Source: Clostridium acetobutylicum ATCC 824 (GTDB lineage: Bacteria; Bacillota; Clostridia; Clostridiales; Clostridiaceae). From it: a DNA stretch of 64,000 nucleotides. The notes below the pieces were generated by a model. The model searched no databases and was not told the DNA's origin. It saw only the letters and a list, made by a program, of their open reading frames with translations. This document shows positions 10,992-19,873 of this stretch, piece after piece. Within the stretch, counting starts at the first letter, position 1; every line of letters starts with the position of its first letter. Location of the stretch: NCBI RefSeq assembly GCF_000008765.1, contig NC_003030.1:2514001-2578000 (forward strand). Reading direction: 5' to 3'. The translations under genes and the position numbers were made by a program.

Positions 10992-11012
10992 AACCCTACC
11001 TCCTAAACAAAA

Positions 11013-12137
11013 TTAATTCATATTTCTATGTAATCTTTTTATCTTAAAAATACTTTTTATAAATTTCAAAGAGTCCTTAATTATATTTACATGTGAGCCT
11101 TCTCTATCCGTGCACTTAACAGGAAGTTGAAAAACTCTAAATTTTAATTTTTTTGCAATATATAGCATTTCTAAGTCTATAGCTAACTGCATATCCTCAT
11201 GTAAATACGGCAATATATATTTAGCACAATTCCAATTCATTATTTTTAATCCTGTCTGAGAATCATCTATCTTACAAGGAAGAAGCGGTTTTGTCACAAA
11301 TCTCTTAAAAAAACTCACAATTCTCCTAGCAAGATTCCTATCATCTGCTGTTTTATCCTTAGTTCCAATTACTATATCATAGTATCCAAGCTTGATTATA
11401 TTTAACATTAAAGCTATATCATCAATCTTAAATGAATCATCAGAATCCACAAAAATTATTGTATCTGCACGTATGTAGCTAAGAGCTTCTATATATGTGC
11501 CTGCTTTTTTTGTATTGTAATCCAACTTATAGTAGGATATACTTGCCTTATCATCTATCCATTCTACATTTTCTCTATAGTGTTCTAAAAGCTTATTTAC
11601 TAATTCTTCTGTTTGATCAGTACTTCCATCATTCAAGAAAAAAATACTAGCATTTGTAAATCCTTTTTCTATCATGATTTTTATCTTACTTATAAAATCA
11701 TACACATAATTAATTCTAGCTGCTTCATTGTATATAGGAATAACTACAGCTATATCCGATGGCTTTATAAAATACATTGGCTTTAAAATACTTTGAATGT
11801 TATCTACAATCTCATATGGATATTTTCCTTTCCATCTAAGTATCTTTATTTGCCCAAGTCCTTTTATATCATTTAGATACTGGAACTCTTCAGTTAAAGA
11901 AGTCTTAGCATTTACGACAATGAGAATAGGAATCCACATATTTGATAATCTAATGATATTGCCTATAGTAATGCATTTTGATGAACTATCTGTATCTACT
12001 ATAACCAAAGAATGTGAGATTTCCTTAATAAAGTTAAGCTTGTCCATATTAAATATGTCTATATCATAAAATGTAATCACTTCTTTGTATGGTATATTGC
12101 GCTTACCATCAGTTATTATAAGTATTTTATTATCCAT
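11013..12137 (-). CDS. DPM1-like family 2 glycosyltransferase with an extra N-terminal domain
   Basis: 374 residues. The GT2 catalytic part begins near residue 128: VVIPIYNEAARI, FLNDGSTDQT, FVDSDDSF and the later DSQTGLKIMN, as in polyprenyl-phosphate sugar synthases. No C-terminal membrane helices are present. The first 115 residues do not belong to GT2; the alternating strand/helix pattern (ILIITDG, LVIVDTDSS, PILIVVNA) resembles a degenerate receiver fold lacking a convincing phospho-Asp. First gene of the operon, 21 bases before the CheY-like gene. Likely makes a lipid-phosphate sugar donor for the downstream GT-C-like protein. Confidence 0.85.
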   Translation of the reverse strand: MDNKILIITDGKRNIPYKEVITFYDIDIFNMDKLNFIKEISHSLVIVDTDSSSKCITIGNIIRLSNMWIPILIVVNAKTSLTEEFQYLNDIKGLGQIKILRWKGKYPYEIVDNIQSILKPMYFIKPSDIAVVIPIYNEAARINYVYDFISKIKIMIEKGFTNASIFFLNDGSTDQTEELVNKLLEHYRENVEWIDDKASISYYKLDYNTKKAGTYIEALSYIRADTIIFVDSDDSFKIDDIALMLNIIKLGYYDIVIGTKDKTADDRNLARRIVSFFKRFVTKPLLPCKIDDSQTGLKIMNWNCAKYILPYLHEDMQLAIDLEMLYIAKKLKFRVFQLPVKCTDREGSHVNIIKDSLKFIKSIFKIKRLHRNMN

Positions 12138-12343
12138 CTTTCGCCCTCCCCGCAGACTCCAAATTTTGCTAACTGCTATTTATGTTTTTTTACAATTAAT
12201 TAATTTTTTTATATATAAATGCAAAAATTTGTTTATATTACATCACTACCAAATTATATCATAATATCATAAATGCTACAACCATAGTAAATTTAATTTT
12301 TAACAAAACTATTAGGTGTAATCTATATTTCCCTATATTAAGA

Positions 12344-12386
12344 CAAAAAAATAAAGGATAGTATTTAATTTAAACACTATCCTTTA
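12344..12386 (-). terminator. Rho-independent terminator after the transglutaminase-like gene
   Basis: TAAAGGATAGT (12352-12362) pairs with ACTATCCTTTA (12376-12386), and pairing continues inward. On the minus strand the stem is followed by a T-rich tract (plus-strand A7 at about 12345-12351). It closes the 12412-15523 unit. Confidence 0.85.
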
Positions 12387-12411
12387 ACTATTATATTAAT
12401 TAAAATTATAA

Positions 12412-13605
12412 TTACCATTCACCAATTACCTTTGAATTTCTATGATCTATATTAAATGATCCATTATTAAAGTAATTTCCACCTTTGGCAAATGTAGTAT
12501 CAACATTAATCCATGTGCCCATTTCCGGAACATATACCTGATTCCATGCATGGCTTACCCATGATGTACCATTAAAGCCCTCTCCTGTTACTAACCTTAC
12601 CTTTATATTGTTTGCTCTCGCCATGGCTACATATAAACATGAATAATCAAAGCATATGCCTTTTCTTGTATTAAATGTTGGAATAGCACCAGACTTAACA
12701 TTATAGTTATTATTTAAAACCATATTTGCCTTCTGGTAATCATAGTCTATATCATACCCTATCCAATCATACAACTTTCTTGCTTTATTTAAGTTCCCTT
12801 TTGAAGCAGAAGTCAAACTTCTAGCAAAATTATTAATTTGATCATTTGATCTTATACCTTCATCTAAAGTTACACCGTTATAATAAACAATAACATTAGA
12901 ATTACCATCTTCAACATTTGAAGCATTGTCATCATTTTTTAATGCATTTCCCACTTTATTAAGGCTATCGGTTTTCGTCACAATCTTAAATGAATTGTCC
13001 AAAATATTAGGAAAACTTTTAGCTACACTTGAATTAGTTACAGGTATTATTATTCTCTTGCATAAATAGTTATATGCTTTTGAATCCTTAAGATAACTAT
13101 TTATCTTCATGCTTGGATTTATTATAGCAACAGCGTTTAACAAAAATAAAACAGTTACGAGGTAACATACTGCTCTTGGAACTTGAACTACCGCTCCAAT
13201 TATTCTTTTAACAGTATTGCTTTTATTAGATATAATTCTATCTAAAACGTCATATATATTAAAAAAAGTATATCTTGCTATTAAATTTAGCACTACAGAA
13301 ATAAGCTTATATACTATATAAACAAAGATAGGTATAATTATAAAATATAATATATATGGCTTACTTGCTAAAATACTCGATATTTCACTTGGTATAAATT
13401 TATATATCTTACTATTTTCATAGTTTAAGAAAATAACCTTATAATATCTTATTCCTATAAAAATAGCTACAATAAATGATATACTATTAATCAGATTTTC
13501 AGTGTCCCTTTTTAAGTCATACGAAGAGAACTTAAACAAAAAGCCCCTAGCTATAGGAAATAAAAATAAAAATACTAAAATTAAAGTTACAGGATTAGTC
13601 TTCAA
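12412..13605 (-). CDS. Membrane-anchored transglutaminase-like protein
   Basis: About 397 residues. The N-terminal half has about four membrane helices (residues 5-25, 40-60, 90-120, 145-165) and loosely resembles CvpA-type proteins. The C-terminal half is a transglutaminase-like papain fold: Cys in KGICFDYS, His in SHAWNQVY and Asp in INVDTTF form the triad. Frame opens at GTG 13614, but that codon lies inside the GAGGTGA ribosome site, so TTG 13605 is the likelier start. Proteins of this type act on peptides or cross-links at the outer membrane face; substrate unknown. It is 21 bases downstream of recX. Confidence 0.82.
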   Translation of the reverse strand: MKTNPVTLILVFLFLFPIARGFLFKFSSYDLKRDTENLINSISFIVAIFIGIRYYKVIFLNYENSKIYKFIPSEISSILASKPYILYFIIIPIFVYIVYKLISVVLNLIARYTFFNIYDVLDRIISNKSNTVKRIIGAVVQVPRAVCYLVTVLFLLNAVAIINPSMKINSYLKDSKAYNYLCKRIIIPVTNSSVAKSFPNILDNSFKIVTKTDSLNKVGNALKNDDNASNVEDGNSNVIVYYNGVTLDEGIRSNDQINNFARSLTSASKGNLNKARKLYDWIGYDIDYDYQKANMVLNNNYNVKSGAIPTFNTRKGICFDYSCLYVAMARANNIKVRLVTGEGFNGTSWVSHAWNQVYVPEMGTWINVDTTFAKGGNYFNNGSFNIDHRNSKVIGEW

Positions 13606-13626
13606 ATTAATCACCTCGATATCGAC

Positions 13627-14271
13627 TTAGTTATTTTCTGAAAAAATTTCCTTTAAAACCTCACCTATTTCACTCCAAGAATAGCCTCGTCCCAATAAGT
13701 AACTGCTTAATTTTCTTTTTATTTTAAGCTTATCCGTTTCTCTTTTAGCGATGTTATTAAATTTCTTTAATGCAACTTCTCTCATTGCTTCAATATAATT
13801 TTCATTATTAGCTGAATATTTACTTAGCTTTTCATCTATAATACTATCATTTATTCCTTTTTTTATAAGACCATACTTTATCTTAACTTTACCTTGTTTA
13901 TTTATTCTTTCCTTTATATAAAGTTCCGCATATCTCGAATCATCAACAAAATCATACTTTCTAAGAAACTCAATTACACGCTCTATAATTTTTTCATTAA
14001 ATTCTTTTTCTCTAAGCTTTACCCGTATTTCTTTTTCTGTTTTAAAGGTTTTTTCAATAAAGCTCAAGGCTCTACTCTTAGCATATAAATAATTATCCTC
14101 TTCAATTATATCTTGAAGATAATCTAAGTCAACCACTTTACCTTTTTTTAAACCATGAATATATATCAATTCAGTGTTACACGAAAATGAATATTCATTA
14201 TCAATATATACGTTAACCCTATCTTTTTTTTTCTTCTGTGCTTCTATTTTAGTTATAGTGTTTTCTTCCAA
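13627..14271 (-). CDS. recX: RecX-family regulator of RecA
   Basis: About 214 residues, normal for Firmicute RecX. The three-helix repeats are visible: ALSFIEKTFKTEKEIRVKL, then IIERVIEFLRKYDFVDDSRYA, then IKYGLIKKGINDSIIDEKL. RecX binds RecA filaments and limits their activity. GTG 14280 would overlap the upstream gene, but AAAAGGAAG lies directly against it; TTG 14271 gives normal spacing and is preferred. It lies immediately after the M16 peptidase gene. Confidence 0.92.
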   Translation of the reverse strand: MEENTITKIEAQKKKKDRVNVYIDNEYSFSCNTELIYIHGLKKGKVVDLDYLQDIIEEDNYLYAKSRALSFIEKTFKTEKEIRVKLREKEFNEKIIERVIEFLRKYDFVDDSRYAELYIKERINKQGKVKIKYGLIKKGINDSIIDEKLSKYSANNENYIEAMREVALKKFNNIAKRETDKLKIKRKLSSYLLGRGYSWSEIGEVLKEIFSENN

Positions 14272-14272
14272 G

Positions 14273-15523
14273 CTACACACTTCCTTTTGCTTTCACTACA
14301 TATATTGAAGGATTAGTTAGTACCTTTAAGGCAACTTTTCTTACATCTTCATTTTTTATGGTATCCGCATATCTCATATCTTCTACAAATTCATATATAT
14401 CTTCACCATCCATACATTGATGAAGTACATAGTTTCCAATATCAGTAGTATCCTCTATTGTAAAAGCAAGAGATGTCTTTAAAACCTTTTTCATAAGTAG
14501 AATAGAATTATCATCCAGCCATTTTTCTTCATATTTTATTTTTTCAATACAGTTATTTATGCTATCGATAGTTTCTTTAACATTCTCATTATTTACTGCT
14601 GTATAAATGTACATTGTTTTAACATTTTTTGATAAGTTAAGATCCGAATATATATCATAAGCAAGTCCTTTATTCTCTCTTATTTCTCTAAACAATATGC
14701 TATTTGCACTTTCCCCTAGCTTATAATTTAGTATCTTAAGAGCTGCTTCCTCGAACCTATTTAAATTATAGGCAGTAAACATATATATTATACTGCTTTG
14801 AGATATATCTTTCCTATGACTTGTAACAATTTTAGGTATGTTTTCTTCCACAATTATGTCTTTGTCCTTAACTTCCCCTTTATTCCAATCTCCAAAGTAC
14901 TTCTCTACTAAATCAAATACCTGCTCATGCTCAAGTTTTGACACAATGACTATAAAACAATTATTAGGTATATAATACTTTTTATAAAAATCAAAGATAA
15001 AATTTCTGCTAAAACCTTCAACATTTGCTTTAGTACCTATTGTGTCATATTTTAATGGGCTTTTTGAAAATCCAATTTCATGTACTTTAGTATAGCAATA
15101 ATCCTCTATATCATCCTTGCCACTGTTTAACTCTGACAATATTACTTTTTTTTCTTTTTTAAATTCCTTTTCATCAAAGGATGGATTTTGTATCATATCT
15201 GAAATCAATTCTACAGCCTTAGTCATCTCTTCATAAAGTGCAGTTACACTATATACTGTACAGTTATAATCTGTATAAGCATTATACTCTCCTCCAAGAT
15301 TCTCAAACCTTTTATTTAACTCCTCATTAGTTAGGCTTTTAGTACCTTTAAAAAGCATGTGCTCCACAAAGTGAGATGCCCCTCTTTCTTCATTGCTTTC
15401 ATATATGGACCCTATTTTAACACCAACGTGTAAGGAAAACAACGCTGTTTCCTTTTTTATAGAAATAACTTTTATTCCATTATGTAAATTTAATTCCTTT
15501 GAATCAAAAATATTGTTATTCAT
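14273..15523 (-). CDS. M16 family zinc metallopeptidase
   Basis: About 416 residues, the usual length of a single-chain M16B processing-peptidase-like protein. The inverted zinc motif HFVEHMLFKGT (HxxEH) lies near residue 55, with the downstream glutamate expected around EYNAYTDYNCTVY. A second M16 lobe follows (HRKDISQSS, NSILFREIRENKGLAYDIYS). No signal peptide. The frame is open from 15538, but AAGGAGAG sits correctly before ATG 15523. Family members clear small or damaged peptides; the Bacillus relative YmxG is near dipicolinate/aspartokinase genes, which are absent here. Confidence 0.92.
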   Translation of the reverse strand: MNNNIFDSKELNLHNGIKVISIKKETALFSLHVGVKIGSIYESNEERGASHFVEHMLFKGTKSLTNEELNKRFENLGGEYNAYTDYNCTVYSVTALYEEMTKAVELISDMIQNPSFDEKEFKKEKKVILSELNSGKDDIEDYCYTKVHEIGFSKSPLKYDTIGTKANVEGFSRNFIFDFYKKYYIPNNCFIVIVSKLEHEQVFDLVEKYFGDWNKGEVKDKDIIVEENIPKIVTSHRKDISQSSIIYMFTAYNLNRFEEAALKILNYKLGESANSILFREIRENKGLAYDIYSDLNLSKNVKTMYIYTAVNNENVKETIDSINNCIEKIKYEEKWLDDNSILLMKKVLKTSLAFTIEDTTDIGNYVLHQCMDGEDIYEFVEDMRYADTIKNEDVRKVALKVLTNPSIYVVKAKGSV

Positions 15524-15617
15524 CAAACTCTCCTTCATTATTAAGGTTTATATATTATAATTAAATACAACAATCCATAAAATAAATTATACCTCAAATA
15601 TATGGTAAAATGATATA

Positions 15618-15698
15618 AAAAAATAAAAAATATAGAGCTTATATAAAATCACTATACACACCTTATAAAGTGATATTTAATACTAAACCCTATATTTT
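15618..15698 (-). terminator. Terminator after the EVE/Mrr-like gene
   Basis: AAAATATAG near 15626-15634 pairs with CTATATTTT at 15690-15698, enclosing a second hairpin (AATCACT/AGTGAT). On the minus strand the arm is followed by a T-rich run. It ends the queT-EVE/Mrr unit. Confidence 0.65.
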
Positions 15699-15721
15699 AT
15701 AGCCAATATCAAAATTCTTTT

Positions 15722-16684
15722 CTAAATATACATTTTCTTCAAAGAAAGAATATTTCTTACTTCATCACTTAATCTATCATAATTAGAAAACAAAGCCTCT
15801 ACCATATCTATTCCATGCATATTTATAACAAAATAATTCTTTGTAATTTCCCCCATTATTCCTTTATCTATTGGACTGTCTGTTATAATCAAGTAATTAT
15901 TTATTTGATCTTTATAATTGGATATAATATCTAATATACCCTTACTTGATGTAACATCCTGATCTTTTAAAATACAAACTCTAATTATATTTTTAGTAAA
16001 TTTCAATTTATCTTCACTTACAATAAGATATGAATTCTTATCATCATTATCAAAATTAGAGCTAACTTTATAATTCATGGCATTTAAAATTTCCTTTAAA
16101 ACCATATCAAATTTACTTTTATCCATTTTATAAATTATAGCTTTGATGCATTCAAGTACATCATTATATAATTTTTTCTCTTTCTTTATTATCTCATTAA
16201 CATTACCACTTGAAACAAGAAGTCTTCCTATCTCCGCCTCACATCCAAAAACCATGTTAATTGAACCACTTGATTTTAAAGACTTTTTAAGGTCACTAGA
16301 CATATCATCTTCACTTATATGTTTTCCTAACCACTTTACTTTAAAGGTATTTGGGTATTTAGGATATTTAGACGGATTGTATTCATAATCTGATTCAACT
16401 ATCCCTATATAGTACTTTCTACTTTGAGAGTTATATGAAAGTATCTTATCCCCTTTTGAAATTTCCTTAGAAAACTTCCATATATACCCTTCACATTGAA
16501 TTCTCATCATTGGTGTTTCATCACTATATACTTCATCGCATCTAACTAGAAGCTTATCCTTTGTATCATATTGGGTAGGATCACCTATCTCTGGAAACCC
16601 AAATGTAACCACGCTATCTTCTACCCACTTGTTAATAAGATTTTCACTTCCATTAACATTATTAATCATCCACCAATTTGCCAC
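15722..16684 (-). CDS. EVE-like domain fused to a degenerate Mrr-like nuclease domain
   Basis: 320 residues, GTG start after GGGAGGAA. Residues 1-140 resemble the PUA/EVE-like domain found before Mrr nucleases: NWWMINN at the N-terminus, VVTFGFPEIGD, WKFSKEISKGDKILSY and KYYIGIVESDYEYNP. EVE/PUA-like domains read modified bases. Residues about 190-320 follow the Mrr pattern, ending with the family tail NYDRLSDEVRNILSLKKMYI. The nuclease residues look lost: the expected GG(V/I)D acidic position reads KNSYLIV and the expected QxK reads VCILK. It lies 36 bases after queT with no terminator between them, so both should be on the preQ1-controlled transcript. Function unknown; a modified-base sensor is the inference. 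Confidence 0.75.
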   Translation of the reverse strand: MANWWMINNVNGSENLINKWVEDSVVTFGFPEIGDPTQYDTKDKLLVRCDEVYSDETPMMRIQCEGYIWKFSKEISKGDKILSYNSQSRKYYIGIVESDYEYNPSKYPKYPNTFKVKWLGKHISEDDMSSDLKKSLKSSGSINMVFGCEAEIGRLLVSSGNVNEIIKKEKKLYNDVLECIKAIIYKMDKSKFDMVLKEILNAMNYKVSSNFDNDDKNSYLIVSEDKLKFTKNIIRVCILKDQDVTSSKGILDIISNYKDQINNYLIITDSPIDKGIMGEITKNYFVINMHGIDMVEALFSNYDRLSDEVRNILSLKKMYI

Positions 16685-16720
16685 TCAAATTCCTCCCTAT
16701 TTTCACCATAACATATTATA

Positions 16721-17221
16721 TTATTCAAACCTCATGAACTTTTTTAGCACTTTATTTTTTTCTATAACTGCTAATAGCGGAAGTCCAAAAACATAACAAG
16801 CTACTAGCTCTCCTACTCCTACACAAATCGCATTTACTAAAAAAGGAGCATGAGTTACTATCTTTAATTCCATTCCAACAATTACTGCATTAACTATTAC
16901 AGGTGGCAGAGGTGCAATATATTTCTTAAATTGAACTTTACTCTTACCAATAAAGTATGTTAAGCATGCCGCTATAAAAGTAGCTAAAGTTCCAAATAAC
17001 ATATCCATCTTCATAATGCTAAATATATTTGCTACAAAACACCCCAAAGTAAGCCCTACAATATAATATCCCGAAAAAAACGGCAATATTGTTAATGCTT
17101 CTGCTACCCTTACTTGAATTTGCCCATAAGCAGAAAAATATAACGTCAACGTAAGAACAGCATAAACTGCTGCTATAAGCGCATTTGATATTAAAATTCT
17201 TAAAGTACTTCTTTTGTTCAT
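16721..17221 (-). CDS. queT: QueT-type ECF transporter S component (queuosine precursor uptake)
   Basis: 166 residues, about five or six membrane helices. N-terminal LRILISNALIAAVYAVLTL followed by IQVRVAEALTILPFF matches the QueT family (PF06177). These proteins bind the vitamin-like queuosine precursor and need the shared ECF ATPase/T module, which is not in this window. ATG 17221 lies ten bases from GGAGG, which forms the end of a preQ1-I aptamer. So start selection, regulation and family assignment agree. Confidence 0.93.
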   Translation of the reverse strand: MNKRSTLRILISNALIAAVYAVLTLTLYFSAYGQIQVRVAEALTILPFFSGYYIVGLTLGCFVANIFSIMKMDMLFGTLATFIAACLTYFIGKSKVQFKKYIAPLPPVIVNAVIVGMELKIVTHAPFLVNAICVGVGELVACYVFGLPLLAVIEKNKVLKKFMRFE

Positions 17222-17230
17222 GTAAATTTA

Positions 17231-17275
17231 CCTCCATAGTTTTATTTATAGACAGGATGGTTTCGAACTGTCTTA
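17231..17275 (-). promoter_or_regulatory. PreQ1-I riboswitch, translational type
   Basis: Minus-strand leader reads AGACAG-TTCGAAACCATC-CTGTCT, then the A-rich tail ATAAATAAAACTA running straight into GGAGG of queT. The P1 stem AGACAG/CTGTCT, the C-rich loop and the A-rich third strand are the defining parts of the H-type pseudoknot of preQ1 class I. The ribosome site sits in the 3' tail, so preQ1 binding should block translation initiation. Confidence 0.92.
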
Positions 17276-17317
17276 AATTAAGAAAACTAATGTATATACT
17301 ATATACTTATTCCTATA

Positions 17318-18901
17318 TTAATTATCCGCATATATCCTATAATTGATTTTCGGAAATATATTATCCATTCCTTCTATTTTTTCAAGTTCACTGATTTCAA
17401 GAGTATTTTTAGTTATATCATCATAAAGTCTCATAAACCTATCAATGTGAGTATTTATTCTCCTTATAGCATAATCTACAGTTGTATTATTTTTTATAAT
17501 AAAAGACCAATCAGAGGCCTCTGCTAACATAAGCTCTCTAGCTGCTTGATTTAATGCCCTTTTTTGAAGTTCAGAAGGGTTAATATAACTATTAGCAAGT
17601 CTTACCATTATTTCTTCACACTTATGAATGTCTTTATACACCCAATGATTTGAAGGATTTATCCAAACTGAATAATCTCCATTTTCTCCCCAACTTGAGG
17701 GACTTGGACTACTACATTGAACCATTGAATTATTTTTTAAATACTCTGTTGGAGTTATAAGCTCATAAGAAGTCCAATCTTCTGCACTTTTTCTTATAAA
17801 AGCATTTATAAAATCAGGACCTTCAAACCACCAATGTCCATACAGTTCAGTGTCATAGGGACATGTTATTATAGGGGGCTTATCCATATTAGCAGCTGCT
17901 GCATTTATTTGATCATGCCTGCAACTAGCAAAATGAGATGCGTGCTCCCACACTTTCTTCATAGCATTTTCCCTATTATATATGCCCTTTTCTCCAGAAT
18001 TTCCAGTTATTTTATAATACTTAAATCCTGTATCAATTCTTATACCATTTTCATTAATATATGGCTTAATATATTCCATTGGAAGTTCAAATCCTATATC
18101 CCTATAAAATTCCCTATAATTGAAATCACCTGGATATCCCATAAAATCGCTCCATACTTGATATGAGGAGTCCATATCCCTACCAAAGGCACATACTCCA
18201 CTTGGCGCTGCTATAGGTGTATTGGTTCCATACATAGGTTTAGGCGATGCATAATCAATAGCCTTTCCTTCTGAAATAAAATACTTTATTCCAAATTCAC
18301 TAAGTATATTATCAATGCCATAAGTATACGCACATTCTGGAAGCCATATCCCATTTGGTTCATGACCCATTGTATTTATATAGGATTGAACCCCTGTTGC
18401 TATCTGTGCTTTAACTGCCTGTCTGTTAATTAAAATAAGGGGCAACAGCGCATGAGTTGCAGCACAGGTTATTATTTCAACACATCCTAATCTATCGTAT
18501 TTTCTAAAAGCATTTATTAAGTTGTTATCATATTTTTCGTATATTTTAAGTGTATTTTCAGCTCTTTTATTATAAAAAAGTGCTACCTTATTTTCTTCTC
18601 TGTTATTTTTTGTTCTTAGTATTTCTTTTTCCGAAAGTTCTATGGTTTTTTTTAAGTAATTTAAATATCTAGAATTTAAATATTCATCTTGAAGCATAGA
18701 CATAAGAGGCGGTGTTATGGACATAGTCATCCTAAACTTTATATTGTCCTTTAAAAGATTATCATAAACCTCAATCAAAGGAATATAGCACTCACTCATA
18801 GCTTCAAACAACCATCTTTCTTCAAGTGAATCTCTTGTCTCTGGATGTCTTACAAATGGCATATGACTATGCAAAACAAAGTTAACATATCCTTTTTTCA
18901 A
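17318..18901 (-). CDS. GH57 family enzyme, likely alpha-glucan branching enzyme
   Basis: 527 residues, the usual length of GH57/DUF1957 branching enzymes. Conserved start YVNFVLHSHMPFVRHPE; catalytic nucleophile Glu in IWLPECAY; acid/base Asp in CPYDTELYGHWWFEGP; C-terminal three-helix region with SDWSFIIKN. No signal peptide, so a cytoplasmic role in glycogen or alpha-glucan structure is expected. TTG 18901 follows AGGGGG. It lies directly downstream of the DUF4912 gene, a common pairing in Firmicutes. Confidence 0.92.
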   Translation of the reverse strand: MKKGYVNFVLHSHMPFVRHPETRDSLEERWLFEAMSECYIPLIEVYDNLLKDNIKFRMTMSITPPLMSMLQDEYLNSRYLNYLKKTIELSEKEILRTKNNREENKVALFYNKRAENTLKIYEKYDNNLINAFRKYDRLGCVEIITCAATHALLPLILINRQAVKAQIATGVQSYINTMGHEPNGIWLPECAYTYGIDNILSEFGIKYFISEGKAIDYASPKPMYGTNTPIAAPSGVCAFGRDMDSSYQVWSDFMGYPGDFNYREFYRDIGFELPMEYIKPYINENGIRIDTGFKYYKITGNSGEKGIYNRENAMKKVWEHASHFASCRHDQINAAAANMDKPPIITCPYDTELYGHWWFEGPDFINAFIRKSAEDWTSYELITPTEYLKNNSMVQCSSPSPSSWGENGDYSVWINPSNHWVYKDIHKCEEIMVRLANSYINPSELQKRALNQAARELMLAEASDWSFIIKNNTTVDYAIRRINTHIDRFMRLYDDITKNTLEISELEKIEGMDNIFPKINYRIYADN

Positions 18902-18915
18902 AATTATCCCCCTTG

Positions 18916-19537
18916 CTATAATTTCTTTACTTTAGATGAACCAGGTGACATTTTGCGATATTTTGTTTCATTTTCTTCCATTTGTTTTTGAAAATATTCG
19001 TTATAATATCTATACGAATATATTTTTATATCTGGATAGTTTCTAATTTTTTTTTCCTTCCATAAAGACATATGGCTTTGTCTCTTTATGGATATCTTGC
19101 TTATTGTTTTTCTCATCTAATTCGTTTACTTCACTATCTTCCTGTTTCTTAAAATTTTTAGAAACATCAACGTAATACACTGCTGAATCTTCTGATATAT
19201 GAGCTCTTGGCGTTGTAACTGTATTTGAGACAGCCAAAGCTACAAATGTACCATCAGGAAGCATCCTTCCAAGCTTCACAAAAACATCCATATCATCTTT
19301 GTCTAATTTTATATACCAATTATCAGCCATAGAATCTATGTATATAGTTCTAATTTCACTTGCATTTCCATCTAAAACTTCATATATCTTTAAAACAGGT
19401 TTTGAATTTTTCCACAAATCTTCTCCATATCTGTACTCAAATTCTTTAATTGTTATAGGTGAAATATTAAAATAGCAAAAAATATTATAGGCATTTTGAA
19501 CTAATAATACTAATTTCGTCTCATAACTTCCAAGCAT
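18916..19537 (-). CDS. DUF4912 protein with reading frame broken at an A9 run
   Basis: As read, ATG 19537 gives 164 residues ending at TAG 19043. The core (DLWKNSKPVLKIYEVLDG, WYIKLDKDDMDVFVKLG, VSNTVTTPRAHISED) matches DUF4912, a small domain often next to glycan enzymes. The stop comes just after nine A residues (minus strand, 19055-19047). Removing one A continues the frame through IRNYPDIKIYSYRYYNEYFQ to TSPGSSK-like end MSPGSSKVKKL, stop at 18916, giving about 206 residues. The longer form ends 14 bases before the GH57 start, normal operon spacing. Either a sequence or strain indel, or polymerase slippage. Confidence 0.75.
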
Positions 19538-19873
19538 TTAATCACCTCTTGTCACTATATAAATTCAAACTAATATTTTAATTGTGTAAAAATTTCAACA
19601 TCTGTTCAACCTTTTATCCTCATTTGTTAAATTAATTATAACTTAAAACACTAAACATGTCACGTACAAATTGCCCCCTCTCCTCTGGCTTTTATTTAAT
19701 GTAAGCGCTGTATGATACGCTTGTACATTATATTTTATTATAGATAACTTCAAACCCTTATTATCAGTATTTTATACTTTGTACAAATTTAGTATATTAC
19801 TACAATTTAAAAAATATAAATGAATATAAAGTTTTTACAAAATTATTTTAATAGTAAGGAGGTGTAGATTAAT
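19538..19873. other. Divergent intergenic region with possible operator
   Basis: A 336-base AT-rich gap between the DUF4912 gene and the YkuD gene. No ORF with a ribosome site was found. A small imperfect inverted repeat, TGTAAGCG at 19700 and CGCTTGTACA at 19718, is the only notable structure; it partly resembles a CcpA cre site but lacks the full consensus. Promoters for both flanking genes should lie here. Confidence 0.4.

Noticed and set aside
17019-17237. Second minus-strand frame overlapping queT
   Set aside because: Overlaps the queT frame and the riboswitch; queT fits its family end to end.
19700-19727. Possible CcpA cre site
   Set aside because: Only the AAGCG half fits; the second half lacks the consensus.
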